The notes: generated by a model from the letters alone, not told the origin. Shown: positions 37,633 through 45,751, counted from the first letter of the stretch. The stretch: 64,000 nt of DNA from Calditrichales bacterium MX18-03 (GCA_021083345.1 JAJGRE010000001.1:310001-374000), one strand, 5' to 3'. Made by a program: numbers and translations.

Positions 37633-38736
37633 TTAATAAATGTCGCCTTGTGCGATGAAGAAACATCCTTCATTTTGCAGGATAATGCCCTTTAACTCCA
37701 TTATCGTCAGGCAAGACATCACCCTTCCGGCAGGCAGTCCGGTGTCCTGAATGATGGCATCTATGCTTCTGCCGTGCTGCTGCATGCAGCATAGGATCAG
37801 GCCTTCCTCTGCCGTTAAACCTGTTTCTTCATTATTTATAATATACTTATCACGGGATAATATAAGCGGAATATTTAGCTCCTCCAATATGTCCTCCAGA
37901 CAATCCACCAGCTTGGCACCGTTTTTTATCAACCAATGGGTCCCCTTGCTGCCTGGTGAATGGATATTTCCGGGTATGGCAAAGACCTCCCGGCCCTGCT
38001 CCAATGCAAAATCTGAAGTGATCAGGGAGCCGCTTTTCTGCCCGGCCTCCACCACCAGAACGCCCAGGGAAAGCCCGCTGATGATCCTGTTCCTGGCAGG
38101 AAAATACGCCGGCCGTGCTTCGACCTCAAATGGATATTCCGAAACCAGTGCCCCGTGCTTCAGGATTTCACAACTCAGGTTATAATGGTTTTTCGGATAG
38201 ATATTGCCCAGGCCGCAGCCCAATACCGCAATGGTTCTGCCCCGCCCCTTCAAAGCACCTCTATGGGCAGCGGAATCGATTCCCAAGGCCATACCGCTGA
38301 CGACCGTGACACCGTTCTCCGCCAGCATGCTGCCAAATTTTTCTGCCGTTCTCATTCCGTAGTCACTGCCTTTTCTGGAGCCGACAACGGCAACAGCGCT
38401 CTTGTCCGCCTCGGTTAAGCTGCCTTTGACATACAGGATGCAGGGCGGGTCGTAAATATTTTTAAGGTTCTCCGGATATGCTTCATCGTTTATAGTATAA
38501 ACCTTTATACTTTTTTCTTTCATTTTAATAAGATAACGGTTAACCATTTCGATATCTCTGCATGTCAACAATCTATCAATGATTTTTTTCTCCAGCAGTC
38601 CGCAGGCTTCAAGCTCTCGGCCAGTGCTTTGATAAACCGCTTCAGCCGTGCCATAGTATTGCACCAGGCTTGCAATGGTCCTGTTTCCGACGCCTGTTAT
38701 GCCTGAAAGCCACAGCCAGTATTTCAGATCCTTCAT
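37633..38736 (-). CDS. dprA: DNA processing protein DprA/Smf
   Basis: DprA loads RecA on incoming single-stranded DNA during transformation. The 367-residue protein has the Rossmann fold motifs VVGSRKGSDYGMRTAEKFG, SGMALGIDSAAHRGALKG and GCGLGNIYPKNH. It ends in a small winged-helix domain. ATG 38736 has AAGGAG 8 nt upstream. A terminator-like hairpin stands just before the SD. Competence in this organism is not shown by its presence, since dprA is widespread. Confidence 0.95.
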   Translation of the reverse strand: MKDLKYWLWLSGITGVGNRTIASLVQYYGTAEAVYQSTGRELEACGLLEKKIIDRLLTCRDIEMVNRYLIKMKEKSIKVYTINDEAYPENLKNIYDPPCILYVKGSLTEADKSAVAVVGSRKGSDYGMRTAEKFGSMLAENGVTVVSGMALGIDSAAHRGALKGRGRTIAVLGCGLGNIYPKNHYNLSCEILKHGALVSEYPFEVEARPAYFPARNRIISGLSLGVLVVEAGQKSGSLITSDFALEQGREVFAIPGNIHSPGSKGTHWLIKNGAKLVDCLEDILEELNIPLILSRDKYIINNEETGLTAEEGLILCCMQQHGRSIDAIIQDTGLPAGRVMSCLTIMELKGIILQNEGCFFIAQGDIY

Positions 38737-38760
38737 TTTATCTACTCCTTGCATTCATTT

Positions 38761-38799
38761 ATAATAATAAAAGCAAAAGGCTCTGAAAAAGCTTTTTGC
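38761..38799 (-). terminator. Terminator-like hairpin before dprA
   Basis: On the minus strand a 10-bp stem (GCAAAAAGCT / AGCCTTTTGC with one G-U pair) and a 7-base loop are followed by TTTTATTATTAT. It lies about 12 bp upstream of the dprA SD. It may end comM transcription or act as an attenuator for dprA. Confidence 0.5.
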
Positions 38800-38840
38800 T
38801 TTAAAGCTGTTTGAAAGAAATCGATACAATTTCGTTACAA

Positions 38841-38896
38841 TTATCATCAAATTGTCATATTCTCATAACGGTTCTGTAACATATCTTTGCTATAAT
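38841..38896 (+). promoter_or_regulatory. Candidate PhoB-type promoter (11-bp repeats plus extended -10)
   Basis: Four 7-base units separated by 4-base spacers: TTATCAT (38841), TTGTCAT (38852), TCATAAC (38863) and CTGTAAC (38874). They resemble the Pho box unit CTGTCAT at 11-bp phase. The last unit ends 10 bp before TATAAT (38891-38896), which is preceded by TG (extended -10). There is no -35 box, as expected for a PhoB-activated promoter. No coding sequence follows on this strand. Confidence 0.5.
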
Positions 38897-38902
38897 AAAA
38901 AC

Positions 38903-38980
38903 ATAGATTTTTACAAAAGTATCAATTAATCTTCCCCCTCCTATTATAGCCGGCAGCATTGCTGCCGGTTTTACTTTTTT
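38903..38980 (+). ncRNA. Candidate small RNA with C-rich anti-SD motif
   Basis: From the inferred start near 38903 to the terminator the transcript is about 78 nt. It has no open reading frame with an SD. An unpaired CTTCCCCCTCCT (38931-38942) is complementary to Shine-Dalgarno sequences. The end is an intrinsic terminator: CCGGCAGC / GCTGCCGG (38950-38968), then TTTTACTTTTTT. Promoter, C-rich loop and terminator in close order are the layout of C-rich Firmicutes riboregulators such as RsaE/RoxS. Expression is not shown. Confidence 0.5.
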
Positions 38981-39054
38981 GAATTAACTGCCCGCACCAA
39001 TATTTGCGATTTGCGAATCGATTCTTAAACTCGGAAATGGTGCCTGGGCTTCAA

Positions 39055-40587
39055 TTAAAAACCGTATTTCCTGTCGAGGCTCCTATGCTGGATCGCTTCT
39101 GCAATATGCTCGGCACCGATGGCAGCAGAACCGCTCATATCGGCAATGGTCCTTGCTACCTTCAAAATCCGGTTGTACGCTCTGGCACTCAGGTTGAACC
39201 TTTCGAAAGCATGCCTCAGAAGCTCCTTTTCCTGCCTGCCGATGCTGCAGAATTTTGACATTTGCCTGACCTTCAGCTGAGAGTTGAAAAAAATTCCTTC
39301 TTTTCGGTACCGTTCCAGCTGAATGCTCCTGGCTTTGTTGACGCGCTGGCGTATCGCGGCAGAGCTCTCAGCAGTCTTACTTTCTGAGATATCGCTGAAC
39401 TTGACCGGTGATACCTCAATATGCAGATCGATCCTGTCCATCAGGGGGCCGGATATCTTTCCGATATAGTTTTTGACCTGCATGGGCGTACAGGTGCATT
39501 TCCCGGATTCATCCCCGAAAAAGCCGCAGGGACAAGGATTGATCGATGATATCAGGATGAATTTCGCCGGATAGGTAATGGTACCGCTGACCCGCGATAT
39601 GGTGACGCTCTCATCCTCCAGGGGCTGCCGCAGAACCTCCAGTACATTTTTCTGAAACTCCGGCATTTCATCGAGAAAAAGCACCCCGTAGTGGGACAAG
39701 GATACCTCGCCGGGATGCGGAATCCTGCCGCCTCCAATCAGGGCTGCCTGGGACATGGTGTGGTGGGGGGAGCGGAAAGGCCGCTTGGTGATCAACGCGT
39801 GCCGGTCCTTCAACAGCCCGGCGACGCTGTATATCTTCGTAACCTCCAGGCTTTCCTCAAAGGCCATGTCAGGCAGGATGGATGGAAGGCAGCGAGCCAG
39901 CATCGTTTTACCGGACCCCGGCGGTCCAATCATCACGACATTATGTCCGCCAGCCGCTGCGATTTCCAATGCCCGTTTGACCGTCTCCTGCCCCTTGACG
40001 TCAGCAAAATCGAAATCCTCATTATGTGGATTGGTAGGCAGCTTGTCCGGCTCAGCGGCATAAGGCAGTATCTCCAGCTTTCCATTCAGGTAGTTTACCA
40101 TTTCCTTGATATCGCTGACAGCGATAACCTTCAGCCCTTTTATCAACGCCGCTTCGTCTGCGTTTTCAGTCGAAACCACTGCAGTCGTGCTGCCTCCTTT
40201 TAAGAGCTCCAGGCACATGGGCAGCACCCCTCTGATTCCTTTTATGCTGCCGTCCAGTGACAGCTCTCCGAGAAAAGCCGTTTCGTCCAGCCTGTCGTTT
40301 TCTATATACATCCCGGCCTTCAGGATTCCGGCGGCAATGGCAAGGTCAAAAACCGAACCTTCCTTTTTAATATTGGCCGGCGCCAGGTTCACCGTGATCC
40401 TTTTCTGCGGAAAAAGAAAGTCGGAGTTCTTAATGGCAGCACGCACCCTTTCCCTGGACTCCTTTACAGCGGCATCGGGCAGCCCTACGATGTCAAAGCC
40501 CGGAAGCCCGTTGGACAGGTCGATTTCGACATTGACGATGCAGCCTTCCATTCCATTCAGCGTGCAGGTTTTTGTTCTGCTTATCAT
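39055..40587 (-). CDS. comM: YifB/ComM-family AAA+ ATPase (Mg-chelatase-like)
   Basis: ComM is a helicase that promotes branch migration during DNA uptake in some species. The 510-residue protein has an N-terminal Lon-like fold (MISRTKTCTLNGMEGCIVNV, then GLPDAAVKESRERVRAAI). The AAA+ core has Walker A GPPGSGKTMLARCLPSIL and Walker B GVLFLDEMPEF. A C-terminal Mg_chelatase_C domain contains the pattern LSARAYNRILKVARTIAD. ATG 40587 has GGAGTG 6 nt upstream. The Cys-rich loop NPCPCGFFGDESGKCTC is present. Confidence 0.93.
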   Translation of the reverse strand: MISRTKTCTLNGMEGCIVNVEIDLSNGLPGFDIVGLPDAAVKESRERVRAAIKNSDFLFPQKRITVNLAPANIKKEGSVFDLAIAAGILKAGMYIENDRLDETAFLGELSLDGSIKGIRGVLPMCLELLKGGSTTAVVSTENADEAALIKGLKVIAVSDIKEMVNYLNGKLEILPYAAEPDKLPTNPHNEDFDFADVKGQETVKRALEIAAAGGHNVVMIGPPGSGKTMLARCLPSILPDMAFEESLEVTKIYSVAGLLKDRHALITKRPFRSPHHTMSQAALIGGGRIPHPGEVSLSHYGVLFLDEMPEFQKNVLEVLRQPLEDESVTISRVSGTITYPAKFILISSINPCPCGFFGDESGKCTCTPMQVKNYIGKISGPLMDRIDLHIEVSPVKFSDISESKTAESSAAIRQRVNKARSIQLERYRKEGIFFNSQLKVRQMSKFCSIGRQEKELLRHAFERFNLSARAYNRILKVARTIADMSGSAAIGAEHIAEAIQHRSLDRKYGF

Positions 40588-40786
40588 GCAATCCACTCCA
40601 AAACGTTTTATTTATACTATTCTACATGGCATCGCATAATCCTCCATAATTTACCATTTATTTCTACATATTTCCATTTTGTGTCTAGTTCATACTTTTT
40701 TAGTTTAAATGGCTTACCTCGAATGGCTTAAATGAAAATCGAAATTCCGTTTTGGAAAATTGGCGGAACTTAGTCTTTCATCAATT

Positions 40787-40795
40787 TGATATAAT
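40787..40795 (+). promoter_or_regulatory. Extended -10 promoter upstream of the IS element
   Basis: TGATATAAT (40787-40795) is an extended -10. About 26 nt later AGGAGG (40822-40827) and an ATG (40836) follow. The reading frame from that ATG runs straight into the left end of the IS element and stops. This may be the promoter and start of a gene lost when the element inserted. Confidence 0.4.
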
Positions 40796-40904
40796 TATCT
40801 GGATATCTGTCTGTGTTCATCAGGAGGAATATTCCATGACTGACCTTGCCCCAGTTTGATGGACACCAAGAATTCCTCTATAATAAAAAATGGAGGGATT
40901 CAAA

Positions 40905-41198
40905 ATGGGAGAAAGAAAAACATACGACAAAGCATATAAGGAGCAAGTGGTATTACGAATACTATCAGGTGATTCAACTACAAGTAAAATGGCAGATGAA
41001 GTTGGCGTCCATTAGACTACCGTTAAAGAGTGGGTTAAAAACTACAAAAAGGATGGTAATAACGCCTTCCCAGGCAGCGGCAATCTAAAACCTGAAGACG
41101 AGGAAATCCGAAGACTTCGCCGTGAGCTTGTCGATCTCAGGGAGGAAAATGACATATTAAAAAAAGCCGCGGCCTACTTTGCGAAGAATCAGAAGTAA
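40905..41198 (+). pseudogene. IS3-family OrfA (transposase HTH subunit), interrupted
   Basis: The frame from ATG 40905 reads GERKTYDKAYKEQVVLRILS, an IS3 OrfA helix-turn-helix start. A TAG at 41013-41015 interrupts it; a single C-to-T change from CAG would explain this. The frame then continues through the leucine-zipper-like LRRELVDLREENDILKKAAA to TAA 41196. It is not functional as read. Confidence 0.85.
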
Positions 41199-41200
41199 CA

Positions 41201-41775
41201 AAATTCAAGTTTATTCATGAAAATCGCTTCATATTTCGGATTGCAAAGATGTGTAAGGCCTTACAAGTATCAAGAAGCGGTTATTATGCTTTCGCTTCCA
41301 GGGGTGAGAGCAACCGAACCAAGGAAAATCGTGAGCTTCTAATAACCATCAAAGAGATACATGAGAAGAGCCATAGGATCTATGGTGCACCTCAAATAAC
41401 GAAGAATCTACCTGCTGACCAATAGGCAAGCAGGGGACACGTCGCCAGACTCATGAAGGCAGATGGAATCAGATAAAAAGTAACAAGGAAATACAAGGCA
41501 ACAACAAACTCTAAGCATAATCTGCCAGTAGCAGAGAACATATTAAATCAAAACTTTAAAGCAGACAAGCCCAGTGAAAAATGGGTCTCAGATATAACAT
41601 ACATACCAACAAAAGAAGGCTGGCTATACCTAGCAGGAGTAATGGACTTATATGGTAAATCGTCACAGAACACATTCTACAAATGATTATGCACTTCCAT
41701 TTTTAATGGATAGAGTTGCATAGCTATTTTGAGAAAATCAAAGGAAATCTGGGATTCTTGCTGTCTACTTTATTA
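41201..41775 (+). pseudogene. IS3-family OrfB (DDE transposase), truncated remnant
   Basis: The OrfB frame shows MCKALQVSRSGYYAFASRG and two in-frame stops near 41425 and 41475. The rve core start [20 protein letters not shown] and GVMDLYG supply the first two catalytic Asp residues. The sequence then jumps to the C-terminal EKIKGNLGFL-type motif near 41731. The segment with the catalytic Glu is deleted, so no transposase can be made. Confidence 0.85.
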
Positions 41776-41981
41776 AGGCAAGGTCAGTTCCTCATTGTTA
41801 TCTGAGGATTTTGTCCACTCTGACGGATACTAGCTTCAGCCATTAAACATAAAACCTAGTGAGCTATCCCTAGAGAATTACCCCTAATGATAGCTCATTC
41901 ATTATATCTCCTACTTTTAATTATTGTAATACAGAAAGCTTATAATTTATCTTATAAAGCCTTGTACTTATGAGTAAATGC

Positions 41982-42422
41982 TTAATAACTCCAAAATGAC
42001 CGGATAAATTCTTTATCTTGATATACAAACCATTGCCGATATTTAAATTCGTGTGAAGCCGTATATTTTAGTTTGGATTGTCCTACCCAGAATGTTACTG
42101 CTAGTGTTCCAGCTATAGGTGAAGCTTTTTCAAACATATTGTTTTCGGAGACCAAATTGTAATTGTTTTCAACAATAGCATCATATGCTTTTTCGTCTAG
42201 CGGTTTTGTTAAGTAGTAATCGAAACGCAATTCACTAGCGAGACTATACACATCTAATTTTTCTATGTTCGGATACGTATTCTTAACATTTTCTGTATAG
42301 GGCATTATAGCATTATCTTCTAAGGGTATTCTCTTAGTAGCAGGACTATTTACTACAGAATTCAACATCATTATAGATATAACAAATATCGCTATGCTTA
42401 AATATATAATAGATTTCTTCAT
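41982..42422 (-). CDS. Unknown exported or membrane-anchored protein
   Basis: I do not recognise this 146-residue protein. It has an N-terminal hydrophobic segment (about residues 4-21), uncleaved or signal type, then a polar domain. Towards the end it is aromatic-rich, with SHEFKYRQWFVYQDKEFIRS. It starts 12 bp after the preceding exported-protein gene, so the two form a pair. The DNA is visibly AT-richer than the flagellar and housekeeping regions. The element at 41786 lies just beyond its 3' end. Confidence 0.7.
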   Translation of the reverse strand: MKKSIIYLSIAIFVISIMMLNSVVNSPATKRIPLEDNAIMPYTENVKNTYPNIEKLDVYSLASELRFDYYLTKPLDEKAYDAIVENNYNLVSENNMFEKASPIAGTLAVTFWVGQSKLKYTASHEFKYRQWFVYQDKEFIRSFWSY

Positions 42423-42433
42423 AAACCTGGCTC

Positions 42434-43171
42434 CTAATAATTGTAGAAACAGACGGCTTTAGCAAATATTTTGGATGTTACTAAATCCCTTAAGTCAATG
42501 GTACCATATATAGGATATATTCTTCTCCAAGAGGATACTGTAATATTGTATATATCATCATGATAAGAATACCCCGTGATCGTTACCCAATGGTTTGAAA
42601 AATAGTCATAGTAATCATCGTCTATATCCTGTGGACCTAAAAGCAGTGCTACTGGATTATTGTTGTCAATAGAATTCTTAATCAGATCTGCCAAATCTGT
42701 AAATGATTGTGTCGCACTAATATAGCATAATTCATCCTCTTCTTTAAGTCTTTTGCCTTCTTCTTTTAACAGCTCTTCAGTACTTCCTGGCGAAGGTGCA
42801 GGTGTAGGCACCGGTATATCTTCAGAACTTATGCCCTTCAAATTTTCAGCAGCATCTTGCTCTAGTCCCAACGTTGGAAACTCCTTGATTTCTGGAACAA
42901 CGTAGTTGTTTTGGGAATGACGACTCCTTTTTAGTTCTGCTAAGGCTTTCTTATCCTCATCTTTTTGCTTTTTAAAGTCAGGGTGTTGTTCATAATATTC
43001 CTCTACTGTTAATTCTCCTTTGAGAAGTTTGAGTTCGTCTTCATCACTTATCGTAATTTCTTCCTTCTCATTTTTGACATTATCCTTCTCATCAGCATAT
43101 AATCCTATGTTAAAAACTGATAGAATAAGAATGAATACCAGTACAATAGAAATTATCTTACGCATTTTCAT
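42434..43171 (-). CDS. Exported protein with a partial C39-like peptidase fold
   Basis: The 245-residue protein has a signal peptide (MKMRKIISIVLVFILILSVF), a Lys/Glu-rich charged region and a Pro-rich linker (PVPTPAPSPGS). The C-terminal part has FTDLADLIKNSIDNNNPVAL and NHWVTITGYSYHDDIYNITV. The last looks like the His half of a C39-family papain-like fold. A catalytic Cys block at the usual N-terminal position is not visible, so activity is doubtful. ATG 43171 has GGAG 8 nt upstream. Codon usage is AT-rich, suggesting acquisition. Confidence 0.65.
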   Translation of the reverse strand: MKMRKIISIVLVFILILSVFNIGLYADEKDNVKNEKEEITISDEDELKLLKGELTVEEYYEQHPDFKKQKDEDKKALAELKRSRHSQNNYVVPEIKEFPTLGLEQDAAENLKGISSEDIPVPTPAPSPGSTEELLKEEGKRLKEEDELCYISATQSFTDLADLIKNSIDNNNPVALLLGPQDIDDDYYDYFSNHWVTITGYSYHDDIYNITVSSWRRIYPIYGTIDLRDLVTSKIFAKAVCFYNY

Positions 43172-43315
43172 GAATTCACTCTCCAACGTTTCATATTTTT
43201 TGATCAAAGGATGAACAATTTTCTACAATACTCTCAATAATACCACTCCTCCGCTGCATATTTGAACAATTTCAATTAACGTTTTTGATATAATACCGGA
43301 TGTCCATAAAAATGA

Positions 43316-43345
43316 TAGACAAATTTACTAAACTTTACTTATAAT
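43316..43345 (+). promoter_or_regulatory. Candidate sigma-A promoter of the PfpI-like gene
   Basis: TAGACA (43316-43321) and TATAAT (43340-43345) are 18 bp apart. They lie about 80 bp before the ATG at 43424. Other TATAAT-like sequences in this AT-rich gap have worse -35 boxes. Confidence 0.45.
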
Positions 43346-43423
43346 GGATACAGTGCTTTGTCTTATAATCGGCACTAACACGTCTGTAAAAATGTCTTTA
43401 TTCATGAAAGTGGGGGTTGCGCT

Positions 43424-44002
43424 ATGGGAAAAGTCCTGGTTTTTATCTATGACAAAATGGTGGAATTTGAGATGACTTTTGCGTTGAATTACCTGGTTGG
43501 GCTCGGCCAGAAAGAACTTGTGACCATTGCTTATGGGAATGAACCGGTCACAAGCATGTGCGGAATCGAATACAAGCCTAAGACTACTGTCCGTGAGGCT
43601 TTGAATCTTCCCGATGTTGAAGGGCTCATTATTACCGGTGGAAGGACTTGTGACTTCCGGCCCGAGCTGCAGGAACTGATATGCAAGCTTGACGGAGAAA
43701 AGAAATTGCTGGCTGCAATATGTGCGGGGCCGCAGTATCTTGCAAAGTCAGGGGTTCTGACAGGGCGGAAATATACCACAAGCCTGCATGAATGGCTGCC
43801 GCAAGTTGAAGAAGTTTTTGGAGCGGTTGACCCATTCCCCAGAGAATCCTATTTGGATCAGAGGTTTGTAAGGGATGGTCATATCATTACGGCCAAAGGG
43901 CATGCCTTTTTGGATTTCGGATTTGAGATAATGAATTGGTTTGAATTGTTCAGTTCTGAAGAAGAAAGAGCTGAATACGCGCAGATATTCAGCGGTAAAT
44001 GA
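43424..44002 (+). CDS. DJ-1/PfpI family protein
   Basis: The 192-residue protein has the DJ-1/PfpI fold. A glutamate lies in the first helix region (DKMVEFEMTFALNYL), GGRTCDFRPELQELIC follows, and the nucleophile elbow is AAICAGPQYLAKSGVL with Cys100. Members act as glyoxalases/deglycases, amidases or regulators. No second domain is present, so the regulator class is excluded, but the substrate is unknown. A purine-rich GTGGGGGT stands 7 nt before the start. Confidence 0.85.
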   Translation: MGKVLVFIYDKMVEFEMTFALNYLVGLGQKELVTIAYGNEPVTSMCGIEYKPKTTVREALNLPDVEGLIITGGRTCDFRPELQELICKLDGEKKLLAAICAGPQYLAKSGVLTGRKYTTSLHEWLPQVEEVFGAVDPFPRESYLDQRFVRDGHIITAKGHAFLDFGFEIMNWFELFSSEEERAEYAQIFSGK

Positions 44003-44064
44003 TGCGTTAATTTGAAGCGGCATACTTCCATTTGCCGTCTCATATTATAACTGGAGGTGATTTT

Positions 44065-44403
44065 GTGAACAAGATCCGGTTATCGGTACGTGTTCTGTTT
44101 ATACTGACAGCAGCCCTGCATTTTCTGCAGATCTTTTTTCTGGGCGTCTATTTTACCACTATCGGCTGTTTTACTTTTGGAGCAATATACTTTGCTCTGG
44201 GAATCTTTGTAATGAACGAAAAAAAGTGGACCCTATGGGCGAGTATTATACTTCCGACTATCGGTATCATTGTCAGTTATGTTGATTCACTGACTTCTCC
44301 TGTGAAGATAGCAATGTATCCTTTGCTAGTAGTTATAGATATCGTCATAATTATTCTGTGCATTTTTGAGCTTTATAAGATTAAGAGGGCTAAGGCCGAA
44401 TAA
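44065..44403 (+). CDS. Unknown small membrane protein (about four helices)
   Basis: This 112-residue protein starts at GTG 44065, with GGAGGTG 5 nt upstream. It has about four hydrophobic segments, including VLFILTAALHFLQIFFLGV and FTFGAIYFALGIFVM, and ends in a basic tail (YKIKRAKAE). I do not recognise the family. It follows the PfpI-like gene by 62 bp, is on the same strand and is closed by a shared terminator, so the two are probably one transcript. Confidence 0.75.
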   Translation: MNKIRLSVRVLFILTAALHFLQIFFLGVYFTTIGCFTFGAIYFALGIFVMNEKKWTLWASIILPTIGIIVSYVDSLTSPVKIAMYPLLVVIDIVIIILCIFELYKIKRAKAE

Positions 44404-44410
44404 GGCCAGT

Positions 44411-44443
44411 AGGGATCTATCCAGAGGGTAGATCCCTTTGTTT
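44411..44443 (+). terminator. Intrinsic terminator after the small membrane protein
   Basis: Stem AGGGATCTATCC / GGGTAGATCCCT (44411-44422 with 44426-44437, one T-G pair), loop AGA, then TTTGTTTA. It faces the plus strand. The converging DUF3006 gene ends within its T-rich tail. Confidence 0.85.
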
Positions 44444-44645
44444 ACTCCTCCCACACACCCTGCATCAGCTGCGCAATCTCCTCTTTCAGTTCCTCAGTCC
44501 TTGCCTGATCCACTGCAATCCCAATTTCAAGCACATCCCCCTCCTTGGCTTCTACGGGCACAAAAAGCTTCGGCAGGTTGTACACTTTCTTCTCATATTC
44601 TACGACTGCATATTCCCCTTCAAACCGGTCAATGATGACTTTCAT
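44442..44645 (-). CDS. DUF3006 family protein
   Basis: This 67-residue protein reads MKVIIDRFEGEYAVVEYEKK followed by the acidic/proline strand VPVEAKEGDVLEIG. This is the DUF3006 pattern. Such small beta proteins are often encoded next to ComEC-like metallo-hydrolases, as here (18 bp after that gene). The molecular role is unknown. Confidence 0.85.
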   Translation of the reverse strand: MKVIIDRFEGEYAVVEYEKKVYNLPKLFVPVEAKEGDVLEIGIAVDQARTEELKEEIAQLMQGVWEE

Positions 44646-44662
44646 TCGTATTCCCTCGCTTA

Positions 44663-45751
44663 TTATCTTTTTGCCTTCCTAAAGCCGGCAGCCTGAGCTT
44701 CCGACTCAGTCTTGAACCAGGATTCCGGGATGGTCATGTCATAGTATGCACCACCCGGCATATGGTATATCTTTTCGCCGCTGCTGCTCAAATTCCCTTT
44801 AATCAACCCATTGCCTTTGGCATCGACAAATTGCTCCTCCACCGGATCAACAGGCGTTTGTGCTACGCCATCTCCAGCAGCATTGCTCACCGGCTTGACA
44901 TCAAATGTGACAGTCTTGCCGTCACTGGTTGCAATGATGGTGCCGTTGAGGTCTGTCCGGTAAAACAGGATATTCCGGCTATTCAAGCGCTCGATGGTTT
45001 CTTTATGCGGGTGATTATAGACATTATCCTTCCCCACCATGATGACAGCATACTTCGGCTGTACCTTTTCCAAGTAGTCCATAGTCGTTGAGCTGCTGCT
45101 GCCGTGATGGCCGACCTTGATTACATCTGATTGCAGCTTTGCAGCCAAATCACTATTGAGGAGTTCACTCTCAACTGCCGCTTCAGCATCTCCCTGGAAT
45201 AAAAAGCCGGTGGATCCATAATCAAGCTTCAGAACGGCACTGTAATCATTCAAATCCTTGTAAGAAGCGCCTACAGGCCCTAAAAACGCTGCCGATATGC
45301 CTTCCAAAGGAATGGCTACCCCTTTTGCCGCCGTCGTAACCTTCAACCCCTTTGCCTGAACTGCCAGCAGCACATCCCTGAAGGTTTCGGTATTATTAGA
45401 AACCTTCGGCATATAAACCGATTCCACGGTAAAGCTCCTAATCACCGCATCCAGGCCGCCGATATGGTCCTCATGGGGGTGCGTGCCTATAACCGCTTTC
45501 AGGTTCCTTACCCCTTGATTCTGTAAGTAAGTAACGACGCTATCGCTGTCAGCATTATTACCTGCGTCAATCATGATATTCTGATCTTTGGGTCCCATGA
45601 TCAGTATGGCATCAGCTTGGCCTACATCAATAAAATGGACTTTAAGGGGCAGCACCTCCGGCGCATCCACATTGGCACTGCAAGCCAGGAGGTTAAAATT
45701 CAATAGGATAACCGCTAGTATGACCACCAGCTTATATCTGTACTTCATCAT
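44663..45751 (-). CDS. ComEC/Rec2-type metallo-beta-lactamase-fold lipoprotein
   Basis: The 362-residue protein begins with a lipoprotein signal (lipobox LLAC, Cys24). A metallo-beta-lactamase domain follows: VHFIDVGQADAILI, metal motif THPHEDHIGGLD, and KVGHHGSSSSTTMDYLEKVQ. It ends in a short Cys-free domain with YHMPGGAYYDMTIPESWFKT. It matches the hydrolase part of ComEC as a stand-alone, surface-anchored protein with no ComEC membrane domain. Nuclease or phosphodiesterase activity is inferred. Confidence 0.88.
   Translation of the reverse strand: MMKYRYKLVVILAVILLNFNLLACSANVDAPEVLPLKVHFIDVGQADAILIMGPKDQNIMIDAGNNADSDSVVTYLQNQGVRNLKAVIGTHPHEDHIGGLDAVIRSFTVESVYMPKVSNNTETFRDVLLAVQAKGLKVTTAAKGVAIPLEGISAAFLGPVGASYKDLNDYSAVLKLDYGSTGFLFQGDAEAAVESELLNSDLAAKLQSDVIKVGHHGSSSSTTMDYLEKVQPKYAVIMVGKDNVYNHPHKETIERLNSRNILFYRTDLNGTIIATSDGKTVTFDVKPVSNAAGDGVAQTPVDPVEEQFVDAKGNGLIKGNLSSSGEKIYHMPGGAYYDMTIPESWFKTESEAQAAGFRKAKR

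Larger units (their letters stand above)
40841..41786 (+). mobile_element. Decayed IS3-family insertion sequence with internal deletion
   Basis: The left end TGACCTTGCC (40841-40850) and right end GGCAAGGTCA (41777-41786) are inverted repeats. Similarity continues inward: GATGGACACC on the left faces GCTGTCTACTTTATT on the right. Between them lie an OrfA and an OrfB of the IS3 type, both with stops. The 946 bp are shorter than a full IS3 element because the part of OrfB after the second catalytic Asp is deleted. No clear target duplication is visible. Confidence 0.85.

Noticed and set aside
38941-38980. comM terminator on the minus strand at the GCCGGCAGC hairpin
   Set aside because: On the minus strand the hairpin is followed by TATAATAGG, not a T-run; the T-run is only on the plus strand.
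40836-41790. Target-site duplication of the IS3 element
   Set aside because: The 3-4 bases on each side (GAC and GTT) do not match; decay or deletion at the edge is likely.
41860-41897. TGAGCTATC/GATAGCTCA inverted repeat as a terminator
   Set aside because: The loop is about 20 bases and the T-rich tail is poor on either strand; it may be a remnant near the IS edge.
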